This document shows, piece after piece, positions 53,290 to 60,595 of a stretch of 64,000 bases of DNA. Origin of the DNA: Bacteroides helcogenes P 36-108 (GTDB lineage: Bacteria; Bacteroidota; Bacteroidia; Bacteroidales; Bacteroidaceae); NCBI RefSeq assembly GCF_000186225.1, contig NC_014933.1:868001-932000 (forward strand). Direction: 5' to 3'. The stretch's first letter is position 1; the number at the start of each line of letters is the position of its first letter. Below the pieces are notes generated by a model. The model had not been told where the DNA came from, searched no databases, and saw nothing but the letters and a program-made list of their open reading frames with translations. The translations under genes were made by a program, and so were the position numbers.

Positions 53290-54456
53290 ATGAAGACAAC
53301 AACTTACTTAGCATCCAAGCCGCGTTACGAAATATTGGACGGGCTTCGCGGAGTGGCCGCAATCATCGTAGTGGCTTTTCATCTTTTCGAAACCTACTCT
53401 GCAGGACCGATGTCGCAAATATTGAACCACGGTTATCTGGCAGTAGATTTCTTTTTCGTCCTCTCCGGCTTCGTCATCGGCTATGCATACGATGACCGTT
53501 GGGATCGGATGACAACTTGGGACTTCTTCAAGCGCCGCCTGGTGCGTTTGCACCCAATGGTGATCATGGGTACGCTTATAGGCGCCTCGCTGTTCTATTT
53601 CAGCGCTTGTTCCGCTTTTCCGATAGTCATAGAGACACTGTGGTGGAAAGTATTACTGATGGCATTCTTAGGCTGCCTGATGTTTCCCACCCCCACTTCA
53701 TGGGACATTCGCGGCTGGGGCGAAACCAACAGCTTGAACGGTCCCGCCTGGTCACTGATGTGGGAATACCTTGCCAACATCCTTTACGCCCTCTTCATCC
53801 GTCGCTTCTCCAAGTTGGCACTTGGCATATTCGTCGGACTTGCCGCCTGCCTCACACTGGACATTACATTCAACATAGACACCTTCGGTCTGCTTTCCAC
53901 ACGGGGAGAAGCCGCCCACACGCTTATCGGCGGATGGAGTCTTACGCCCGACCAACTCTATATAGGCATTTCCCGACTGCTTTACCCATTCTTTGCGGGC
54001 TTATTACTGTCTCGCATAGGTAAGTTGATAAAAGTAAAAAGAGGATTTTACTGGTGCTCTCTGTTAATAACCGTCATCCTCGTGACACCTCGCATCGGAG
54101 GCGAAGCAAGCCAATGGATGAACGGTGCTTACGAAGCAGCAAGCGTACTCGTCCTGTTTCCACTGATAGTGGTTATGGGGGCAGGCAGCAACGTGACGGG
54201 CAAACGCTCCGTAGCTCTCTGCAAGTTCTTCGGCGAGCTATCCTACCCGCTATACATCACGCACTTTCCACTGATATATATGCAGATAGCCTGGGCACGA
54301 AACCATCCCGACGCACCGACAGAAATGCACGTATTCGTAGCCGCAGGTATCTTTGTCCTCTCTATCGCCGTTGCCTACGCCTGCCTGAAGATGTATGACG
54401 AACCGGTGCGCGAGTGGCTGAAGCAACATGTATTAATCAAAAAAGGAAAAAGATGA
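53290..54456 (+). CDS. Membrane acyltransferase (acyltransferase 3 family)
   Basis: 388 residues with about ten membrane segments. The family signature is at the N-terminus: ILDGLRGVAAIIVVAFHLFE, with the catalytic His about residue 32, and F-F-F-V-L-S-G-F-V-I-G about 60. R-R-L-V-R-L-H-P (about 80-87) is also typical. Such OafA/YrhL-like enzymes O-acetylate or otherwise acylate surface polysaccharides or small molecules. The acceptor is unknown. The gene overlaps the VOC gene by four bases (ATGA), so they are translationally coupled. Confidence 0.92.
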   Translation: MKTTTYLASKPRYEILDGLRGVAAIIVVAFHLFETYSAGPMSQILNHGYLAVDFFFVLSGFVIGYAYDDRWDRMTTWDFFKRRLVRLHPMVIMGTLIGASLFYFSACSAFPIVIETLWWKVLLMAFLGCLMFPTPTSWDIRGWGETNSLNGPAWSLMWEYLANILYALFIRRFSKLALGIFVGLAACLTLDITFNIDTFGLLSTRGEAAHTLIGGWSLTPDQLYIGISRLLYPFFAGLLLSRIGKLIKVKRGFYWCSLLITVILVTPRIGGEASQWMNGAYEAASVLVLFPLIVVMGAGSNVTGKRSVALCKFFGELSYPLYITHFPLIYMQIAWARNHPDAPTEMHVFVAAGIFVLSIAVAYACLKMYDEPVREWLKQHVLIKKGKR

Positions 54457-54842
54457 TAAGAATAGATCACACGGCCATGTACGTGCACAATTTGGAAGCG
54501 GCGAAGGAGTTCTTCATCCGCTTCTTCTCCGCACAGAGCAATCCGATGTATCACAATCCACATACCGGACTGCGCAGCTACTTCTTAACCTTTGCCGACG
54601 GCAGCCGCTTGGAACTGATGAACCGTCCGGAAGTGACGGCACTCACCGAGAAGCTCGCCTATCAGGCAGGATATATACACCTGGCTTTCAGTGTAGGTGG
54701 AAAGGAACAGGTGGATGCACTGACAAAAGCACTTGCCGAAGCAGGTTATGAGGTACTAAGCGGCCCGCGCACCACAGGCGACGGATATTATGAAAGCTGC
54801 ATTGCAGGCGTGGAAGGAAATCTGATAGAGATAACAGAATAA
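54453..54842 (+). CDS. VOC-superfamily (glyoxalase-like) protein
   Basis: 129 residues from the ATG at 54453, chosen for the overlap with the preceding stop and for the family start M-I-R-I-D-H-T-A-M-Y-V. Paired beta-alpha-beta-beta-beta units are visible, with His5, Glu near R-L-E-L-M (about 52), His in Y-I-H-L-A-F (about 73) and a C-terminal Glu in N-L-I-E-I-T-E (about 125), a complete metal-binding set. The substrate is unknown. It is coupled to the acyltransferase gene. Confidence 0.87.
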   Translation: MIRIDHTAMYVHNLEAAKEFFIRFFSAQSNPMYHNPHTGLRSYFLTFADGSRLELMNRPEVTALTEKLAYQAGYIHLAFSVGGKEQVDALTKALAEAGYEVLSGPRTTGDGYYESCIAGVEGNLIEITE

Positions 54843-54881
54843 AGTGATAGTCAGTCTGTCTGAAGATATTTTCGGAAAGGG

Positions 54882-54932
54882 ATTCCCGCCCGGAGTGCCC
54901 GATGTTTTCGCATCGTACACCCGGGCGGGAAT
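54882..54932. repeat. GC-rich hairpin containing the CCGGAGTG motif
   Basis: ATTCCCGCCCGG (54882-54893) pairs perfectly with CCGGGCGGGAAT (54921-54932). Its loop side holds CCGGAGTGCCCGATGTTTTC, which recurs with one change at 55793. There is no T-run, so simple termination is doubtful. Confidence 0.75.
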
Positions 54933-54959
54933 TTATACTGGAAACGACTGAAAACAAAA

Positions 54960-54996
54960 CGTTCCCCACTGCGCTGCTTGTGCGCGGTGGGGAACG
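54960..54996. terminator. Terminator-like hairpin after the VOC gene
   Basis: CGTTCCCCAC pairs perfectly with GTGGGGAACG, continued by TGCGC/GCGC pairing. A-rich sequence precedes it, which would give a U-run for minus-strand transcripts coming from the HU-like gene. Confidence 0.7.
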
Positions 54997-55010
54997 AATG
55001 ACTTATAGCA

Positions 55011-55130
55011 GGAGTTAGAGGAAGTTAAAGGAAGTTAGAGGCCGATAGTATAGCTCATCAACAGGGCTATCGGCTTTTAACTCCTAAGCCCGAAGGGCGA
55101 TAACTCCTTCTAACTCCTTCTAACTCCCTC
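55011..55130. repeat. GGAGTTA/CCGATAGT inverted-repeat element, copy C
   Basis: The shortest copy. GCCGATAG (55041-55048) pairs with CTATCGGC (55067-55074). The right arm contains the accessory hairpin GCCC/GGGC (55088-55098) next to ATAACTCC. It lies between the convergent VOC and HU-like genes and may act as a two-way terminator. Confidence 0.88.
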
Positions 55131-55150
55131 AAAATGAAAGGGAGACGAGA

Positions 55151-55621
55151 TTATCCCAGGGGATTATCGTCGGGGTTGGGACCATCGGTGAAGTCGCCTC
55201 CTGCGGGGTCTTGGTCGGCAGTGTCGGGCGAAAGCTCAATCCACTCCAGCTCGTCGCTGTCCACCAGGGCACGGGTGTAGGTGCCGTTGGAGAGCTTGGT
55301 GCGCTCGGGCACGAACTCGATGCGTACGGCCTGCGTCTGCTTGCCGAAGTCAAAGTCTTCGAGCTTCTTCACGCCCTTCGTGTCCAGCACGTAGCGGAAG
55401 TAGCCGAGGCCTTTGATGTGCACGCTCTTGCCCTGCGCCATGCGGGTGTTCATCACACCTGCAATGTCGCCCAGCACGGCCTGCACGTCGGAGTTGCTTA
55501 CTGTGGAGATTTTCGCCAAGTCGCGGGCGATGGTCTCCGTTTCCACAGGTTTGCCCTGCACTATCGCGCGGGGGTAGTAAACCTTCTGATTGCTATTGAA
55601 CATTTTTTTCCAAAAAGGCAT
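55151..55621 (-). CDS. HU-like DNA-binding protein with acidic tail
   Basis: 156 residues from the ATG at 55621 (15 more codons are open upstream but Ile/Tyr/Asn-rich and unlike the family). Residues about 8-125 match the Bacteroidota HU-type (histone-like) group: Y-Y-P-R-A-I-V, I-A-R-D-L-A-K-I-S-T-V-S-N-S-D-V, KSVHIKGLGYFRYVL. The last 30 residues are acidic and Gly/Pro-rich (PDTADQDPAGGDFTDG). It probably bends or coats DNA; single genes of this kind are common near surface-protein loci in Bacteroides. It is flanked on both sides by the same GC-rich motif. Confidence 0.85.
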   Translation of the reverse strand: MPFWKKMFNSNQKVYYPRAIVQGKPVETETIARDLAKISTVSNSDVQAVLGDIAGVMNTRMAQGKSVHIKGLGYFRYVLDTKGVKKLEDFDFGKQTQAVRIEFVPERTKLSNGTYTRALVDSDELEWIELSPDTADQDPAGGDFTDGPNPDDNPLG

Positions 55622-55731
55622 AATGTCAATTGTTGTTTTAGAGTTATTGTAATATATTATTATCAATCTTTCGTCATTTTACAAATCATTGATAATCAGA
55701 CGATTTGGAAGCGTTGCCGGAAAGGCGTTCT

Positions 55732-55823
55732 CGAGTCGCCGACTCGGGAGTGTCAAGTCGCCGACTCGACACTGCCTTTTCAGCGTCCCTATCCGGAGTG
55801 TCCGATGTTTTCGCACCGGACAC
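55732..55823. repeat. Three tandem hairpins after the GLUG lipoprotein gene
   Basis: CGAGTC/GACTCG (55732-55746), then AGTGTC plus AGTC pairing with GACT plus GACACT (55749-55773), then GTGTCCG/CGGACAC (55798-55823). The first two share the block AGTCGCCGACTCG. The third contains CCGGAGTGTCCGATGTTTTC, shared with 54890. They may terminate transcription of the lipoprotein gene. Confidence 0.75.
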
Positions 55824-55848
55824 TTCGTTCACCGGGCAAGGCAGGTTA

Positions 55849-58074
55849 TTACTCCCACCTGAATTTCAATGAATCATCCGTGCCTTCAAGCCAAAAGCTG
55901 TCATTGCTATCGTTACCGCTAAGATTGTAATGGACGTTGGACACATCCACGTAAGCGGCATCCGGTTCCACGCCACCCCAAACACTCTGGGCTTCGGCCG
56001 ATGCAACAACGGCACGGATTTCGGCAAAGGTGAGGGTGGTCTTGAACTGATTGCCGATGAAAAGAGACACGTCTTTTTCATCCACGATGTTGGGATTACT
56101 ACCGAAAAGACCTCCACGACTTTTGCTTGCGCAATATTTAATCTTCATCACGGAGCCGGATGAATAAACCCGTCCTACAAGATCAATAGCATCGGAAGCA
56201 CCACCGTAATAGAATCCCGTTACATTGGCAGTACTGCCGTAATAACTGCCGGTAAGCGCACCTATATAGCTGTTTCCCTTAATGTTTCCCGTGACATAGC
56301 ATCCCGTAATATTGACCGCATCGGACATGGAGCCGACTAATCCGCCGACCATCATTTTCCCCTCAACGTTGCCTTTGGCATAGCAGGCAACCAACTTGCA
56401 TGCATAGGCTTGCCCCGCAAGGCCTCCAATCTGCTGCATCTCCGGAGCGGAGATTTCAACGGTGGAGCCACAACGCTGAACGATGCCTGTCGCAGTACCT
56501 ATCAAACCGCCCAATACTGCACTTTGCTGGGCAACACCCGTTATCTTTCCCGAACTGTAACAGTTTTCTACAAGGCCATTGCCCTCCATCACTCCAATCA
56601 GGGAACCGGTATTTTGACTTCCTGTGATGTTGACATCCGTAGCCGTGCAGTTAGAAATGGTGCACGCTTTAGCTGTGCCCACCAGAGCACCACCCCGTTC
56701 GAATGTCACCATCGTAGGTGCAACGATGGTCAGATTACGGAAAGTGGCAGCATCGGCATAACCGAAGAGGCCGATGTAACTCTTGCTGGTGTCCGTATTA
56801 TAATCACTTTTGAATCCTGAAATACTGTGTCCCTGTCCGTCGAACACACCTTTATATGGTGCATAAGATCCCGGATTTATAGATTTCCAGGAATCATACT
56901 CACTCAAATCGATGTCGCTTGTGAGCACAGCGTTATAGTTGCTGGCTGCGGCTGAAGTTTTCATGGCATCATATTGCGCCTTAGTGAGATTTGCGGCACT
57001 GAGTTCCGCTTCTGTGGGAGTGTAGCTCATCATACATCTGAACAGATTCAATCCGGAGGCTGTTGCGATTTCTAATACCTTGCTCGTTGAATTATAGCTG
57101 ATACAAACCTGCTTGGCTTCTCCGCCTTCAATGGTTTCGGTAATCCAATTGGTTACAGTCACTTCGCCTACAGTCAGAGCATCCTTACCAATCGTCAGAT
57201 TGTAGGTGTAGCTCTTGCCTGCTTCCATTGCCGGAATATCTTTCACAGTCAACGGCGTGCCAGCCACAGTCATCGTGATGAATTGTTCATCGGCTTTTTT
57301 ATCGGTAGGTATCACAAGGGCGGTGTAGGTAGTTCCTACTTGTGCGGCTTCTGCATTGAGGTTCTGAACAAAAGGAGTTACTTCTGTAGCATCTCCTTCT
57401 GCCGCACCTGCTGCATAGCTTGCCGCTCCCGATTTGATTCTTACATTGTTTACGGTAGGCACTGTACCGTCATATTGATCGTTGAACCCTGCAATTTTCA
57501 CAATCACACGTGCCATCTTGCGCTCCATCTCCATGGTCAGCTCACCACCGGTTGTGGGCTTGCTTTGGTTTCCCCCGTAGGTCATATAGTCGGCTGCAAC
57601 GATTTTTGTATCATCTTCTTGGTCGGCAGGCAGGGTAAAGGCTTGTGCCGATGCACCCTCAGCCACGGGATAGTAAGCGGTGATCTCCATGGGATCTGAA
57701 TTTGTCTCCCATTTCAAGTATTTACCTGTTTCGGGAGTCCATGTGCCATTATTGAGCGTGTAAGTTACTGCGCCCTGTGTTCCGGCTGCTATCGAGATTT
57801 GGTCTCCGTTGTTGAACGCCTTTTGTGTGGCTTCGTCAGCTCCTAATGGGTTGCTGCGGCTAAAGATGCCGCTACCCACGGTAGCGTTCACTTTCATGGC
57901 TGTCGGGTCGTTCTGCCATGCCTCGTTGCCGGGGGCTGCGGCGAGTTCGCTCTCGGAGCACGAGGTGAGTGTGCCGGTGGCGATGGTCAACATGCCGACG
58001 GCTATCATCAGCACGCCCGTGCTCCGTAGCAGGGAGGCGATGCTGTTCTTTATGTTATGCTTTGTAATTTTCAT
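55849..58074 (-). CDS. Fimbrillin-like lipoprotein with GLUG repeats
   Basis: 741 residues with a long lipoprotein signal (L-T-S-C, Cys39). The N-terminal half (about 60-315) looks like the fimbrillin family of Bacteroidales (G-D-Q-I-S-I, E-I-T-A-Y-Y-P, M-A-R-V-I-V-K-I and the Y-T-Y-N-L-T-I-G-K-D end). From about 400 to 640 there are about six GLUG-type repeats, each with G-G-L-I/V-G and Y-x-x-G-x-I/V-x-G patterns (for example YAKGNVEGKMMVGGLVGSMS), found in surface proteins and IgA-protease-like proteins. It is probably a surface adhesin or pilus-tip-like protein. The poly-T tract just upstream (58081-58092) is notable. Element D follows. Confidence 0.87.
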   Translation of the reverse strand: MKITKHNIKNSIASLLRSTGVLMIAVGMLTIATGTLTSCSESELAAAPGNEAWQNDPTAMKVNATVGSGIFSRSNPLGADEATQKAFNNGDQISIAAGTQGAVTYTLNNGTWTPETGKYLKWETNSDPMEITAYYPVAEGASAQAFTLPADQEDDTKIVAADYMTYGGNQSKPTTGGELTMEMERKMARVIVKIAGFNDQYDGTVPTVNNVRIKSGAASYAAGAAEGDATEVTPFVQNLNAEAAQVGTTYTALVIPTDKKADEQFITMTVAGTPLTVKDIPAMEAGKSYTYNLTIGKDALTVGEVTVTNWITETIEGGEAKQVCISYNSTSKVLEIATASGLNLFRCMMSYTPTEAELSAANLTKAQYDAMKTSAAASNYNAVLTSDIDLSEYDSWKSINPGSYAPYKGVFDGQGHSISGFKSDYNTDTSKSYIGLFGYADAATFRNLTIVAPTMVTFERGGALVGTAKACTISNCTATDVNITGSQNTGSLIGVMEGNGLVENCYSSGKITGVAQQSAVLGGLIGTATGIVQRCGSTVEISAPEMQQIGGLAGQAYACKLVACYAKGNVEGKMMVGGLVGSMSDAVNITGCYVTGNIKGNSYIGALTGSYYGSTANVTGFYYGGASDAIDLVGRVYSSGSVMKIKYCASKSRGGLFGSNPNIVDEKDVSLFIGNQFKTTLTFAEIRAVVASAEAQSVWGGVEPDAAYVDVSNVHYNLSGNDSNDSFWLEGTDDSLKFRWE

Positions 58075-58108
58075 ACGTCTTATTTTTTTTTTCTATGTTA
58101 TTTTATTG

Positions 58109-58312
58109 TGGGAGTTATCTCTCCGTTCAAGGAGTTAAAGGGAGTTAGAGGAAGTTATCACTCCGCTTCGCTCCGTTCAGGGAGTTAAAGGCTGATAGTT
58201 CTGCTTGTGAATACTCCTGCTTGTGATTACAGGAAACTGGTTTCAATGCTATCGGCTTAACTCCTTTACTTCTTAACTCCTTTGACTTCTTTACTTCTTA
58301 ACTTCTTAACTC
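58109..58312. repeat. GGAGTTA/CCGATAGT inverted-repeat element, copy D
   Basis: Core GCTGATAGT (58191-58199) pairs with GCTATCGGC (58248-58256), with one substitution from the consensus. The left arm has GGAGTTA units and a CGCTTCGCTCC block in the accessory-hairpin position; the right arm is AACTCC/AACTTC-rich. Confidence 0.88.
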
Positions 58313-58364
58313 AATTGAGCCTCGTTCTTTGACGTATGTGTATGTGGAAGGAATGGGAAACACT

Positions 58365-58408
58365 CCGCCCCGCTTCCCTGCGCAAGATAGTGGCAGGGGG
58401 CGGGGCGG
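58365..58408. terminator. Very stable GC hairpin downstream of the antitoxin-like gene
   Basis: CCGCCCCGC pairs with GCGGGGCGG and CCCTGC with GCAGGG around an 11-nt loop. The T-rich side faces the plus strand; it may still end the minus-strand antitoxin-like transcript. Confidence 0.65.
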
Positions 58409-58452
58409 AATAATTCTTGTTTTATGGAGGGGGGGAGGTAGGTGTGAAAGGC

Positions 58453-58845
58453 TTAGACTGCGCCGTATTTCTCTTCCAGATGTTTGCGGTACTCTTCTTT
58501 CTCGTCGAAGTCGGCAGGCAAGCCGAGGTCAACGCCCAAGCGGGCAACGCGTTCACTGATTTTCTGTTCTGAATACGGTTGGCGCAATTCCGGGAATTTG
58601 CGTTCCATTTCGGTAAAGACTTCTGCACTGGGTGTTCCTCCTTCTTCGGCCATTGCCTCGTCAATGCGTGCATTCAGCTCCTCCATCGTGTAGGGACGGA
58701 GGTCTTCTTTCGCCTCTTCGCCTTTCAGCTTCTTCTGCAAGCGTTGCAGGTAACTGCTTAATTGCATCAAAGCTTCGTCGTTGGCGTTGTGCATCAGGAC
58801 ATTGAGACGTTCAAAGACATCGGCTCTCAGTTCTACTGTACTCAT
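58453..58845 (-). CDS. Small antitoxin-like protein, no toxin partner seen
   Basis: 130 residues, highly charged and helical. The segment R-P-Y-T-M-E-E-L-N-A-R-I-D-E-A (about 50-64) recalls linker and helix motifs of Bacteroides type II antitoxins paired with RelE-like toxins. The N-terminus (MSTVELRADVFERLNVLM) could be a swapped-hairpin DNA-binding element. No toxin gene lies next to it: downstream is element D, upstream element E. I cannot name a family. It may be an orphan antitoxin or a stand-alone regulator. Confidence 0.6.
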   Translation of the reverse strand: MSTVELRADVFERLNVLMHNANDEALMQLSSYLQRLQKKLKGEEAKEDLRPYTMEELNARIDEAMAEEGGTPSAEVFTEMERKFPELRQPYSEQKISERVARLGVDLGLPADFDEKEEYRKHLEEKYGAV

Positions 58846-58929
58846 ATTGTTCTCCTTTCTTAATTCTGATTATCAATTACAGCACAAAATACTGAATTAA
58901 TAATCAAGCGGCAAGAGTGCACCCTATTT

Positions 58930-59108
58930 TTAACCTGCATAATTCACATGCAGAAGTTAGAGAAGTTAAAGAAGTTATCAGCCAACAAGTTGGCTTAGGA
59001 GTTAAAGCCAATACTATTGACATCGGTAAAAAGGACTATCGGCTTAACTCCTTTACTTCTAACGAAGTGATAACTCCTTTAACTCCTACAATGAATTAAG
59101 CAGGTTAA
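58930..59108. repeat. GGAGTTA/CCGATAGT element, copy E, with terminal inverted repeats
   Basis: The most complete copy: ends TTAACCTGCATAATTCA (58930-58946) and the near-perfect inverse (59092-59108). Inside, GCCAATACT (59008-59016) faces ACTATCGGC (59035-59043). It has accessory hairpins on both arms: AGCCAA/TTGGCT (58980-58995) and ACTTC/GAAGT (59055-59068). The terminal repeats recall a miniature transposable element; no target duplication was evident. Confidence 0.88.
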
Positions 59109-59217
59109 GATACTATCGAGTGCGCTTCTCCCCAATTATTCCTTCCAATACGTCAAAGAGCGAGTCTTGCTTCCGGCTTTCTAAGGGCTGGGAGCGTCAG
59201 AGGTTTCTGTTTCCTAT

Positions 59218-60312
59218 TTATTCGGTTTCAAGGTTTCCATTGTTTCCCGGCGTACCGGTTTCCCATGCCTTGGCGCTGATGCCGCTCACAATTGCCGCAT
59301 CCTTGCCCACGGTGAGAGCCAAGGTGTAGGCTTTGCCGCTGTCGAAGGTGACGGCATTGGCGGAAGTCCACTTGTACGCCTTGCCGCCCAGGGTGAAGGA
59401 GACGCTGAATGTGGCCTCCTGCGGGATGAGGATGCACTCGTAGGTGGCCACAGCTTTGTCGGTGGCAGTGGCGGCTTTGTCCCAAGTGCCGAGGGAGGAG
59501 GAGTTACCGCTGGTGAGGGTGATGCTGCCGGGGGTAACCTCTTTATCTTCATAATCCTTGAACTCTCCGAATGTTCCGGTAACCATGTTGAACTGACGGT
59601 CGCAATATACGTTGTTCACCTTTACATCCGTGAGGGGATTGTCCGTGCCCATTCCCAAGCCATCGGCAGAGGCGTTGAACTCCGTGCCTAAGGTCAGCGT
59701 GATGTTCAGCTTGGAGTTGATGTGGCGCAGGGGCAGGCGGACTTTGCCGTTGCTCAAGGCGTAGGTGGTAATGCTGCCGTCGCTCGCCTTCTCGTCCGTG
59801 GTGAGGGTGGGGTTCACGATGCCGCGGAAGTAAAGGAAGTCGGAATTTGTCATGTGACTGTCCCAATATTGGACGGATGTTACCGATATGTAGGCTCCCG
59901 TCTGTAAGTCATATTCCCCCAGAGAGCTTCCTCCAAAGTTGCTTGCCACTACTTCCACCGGAGTGGTCTTGTCCTGCCACAACAAGGTGGTGGGGGTATA
60001 GGAACCGACATCACTTAGGTAGCTATAAGTTCCCCAGCCGCCATCGGTGGTGTGGTGCAGAATGATGCTCTTGCGGGTGTAGTCCGCTTTGGGGCTCACA
60101 GTCGGGGTGACCCACAGGGAGAGGTCTCTCGTGGTGATGTTGTCGCTGTCATACCCCGAGCGGGTTTGTACATCGTTCACCGAAGTAGCGAAGCGCATCA
60201 CTCCGTCTTGCGGGAAGTTAGGGTTCTCCGGCGTTGTCGCCTCGTCCGTGCAGCCGCATAGGGCGGCGGTGGCTAACAGTGCCATTACAGAAAAATGTTT
60301 CATTGTTCTCAT
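59218..60312 (-). CDS. Fimbrillin-family lipoprotein
   Basis: 364 residues (start Met1 or Met4 at 60303). Lipobox L-C-G-C gives a lipidated Cys21. The sequence follows the fimbrillin plan: an N-terminal V-M-R-F-A-T-S-V-N-D-V-Q-T-R-S-G strand (about 38-53), two beta-rich halves joined near residue 190 at LPLRHINSKLNITLTLG, and the C-terminal SGKAYTLALTVGKDA block. Fimbrillins are subunits of type V pili assembled at the surface after lipoprotein processing, but many family members are not pilins. No FimB or FimC genes are seen in the window. Neighbouring elements E and F isolate it as a single-gene unit. Confidence 0.87.
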   Translation of the reverse strand: MRTMKHFSVMALLATAALCGCTDEATTPENPNFPQDGVMRFATSVNDVQTRSGYDSDNITTRDLSLWVTPTVSPKADYTRKSIILHHTTDGGWGTYSYLSDVGSYTPTTLLWQDKTTPVEVVASNFGGSSLGEYDLQTGAYISVTSVQYWDSHMTNSDFLYFRGIVNPTLTTDEKASDGSITTYALSNGKVRLPLRHINSKLNITLTLGTEFNASADGLGMGTDNPLTDVKVNNVYCDRQFNMVTGTFGEFKDYEDKEVTPGSITLTSGNSSSLGTWDKAATATDKAVATYECILIPQEATFSVSFTLGGKAYKWTSANAVTFDSGKAYTLALTVGKDAAIVSGISAKAWETGTPGNNGNLETE

Positions 60313-60370
60313 TTTGTTATTTTATTAAATGTGGTATTACTCAGTTCAAGTTTCGCAAATTCCTGTTTTC

Positions 60371-60595
60371 AGGAGTTAAGGAGTGAAGGAGTTAAGGAGT
60401 GAAGAAGTTAAGGAGTTAAGGAGTTAAGCCGATAGTCTTATGATTTATTACCTATTAACTATCATCTATCAACTGATACCAAGACTATCGGCCTCTAACT
60501 CCTCAGCCCGCTTGCGGGCGATAACTCCCTCTAACTCCTTCTAACTCCTTTAAAAAAGATAACTCCTTTAAAAAAGACAACTCCTTCAAAAAGAT
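60371..60595. repeat. GGAGTTA/CCGATAGT inverted-repeat element, copy F
   Basis: Core GCCGATAGT (60428-60436) pairs with ACTATCGGC (60484-60492); the accessory hairpin GCCCGC/GCGGGC is at 60506-60519. The loop is nearly the reverse complement of copy A's. The right end is three 18-bp units AACTCCTTTAAAAAAGAT (60543-60595), the last of which contains the caspase stop codon. Confidence 0.9.

Noticed and set aside
41241..60595. Possible CRISPR array from the repeated GGAGTTA units
   Set aside because: Units are 8-9 bp without unique spacers, copies are kilobases apart, and no cas genes are present.
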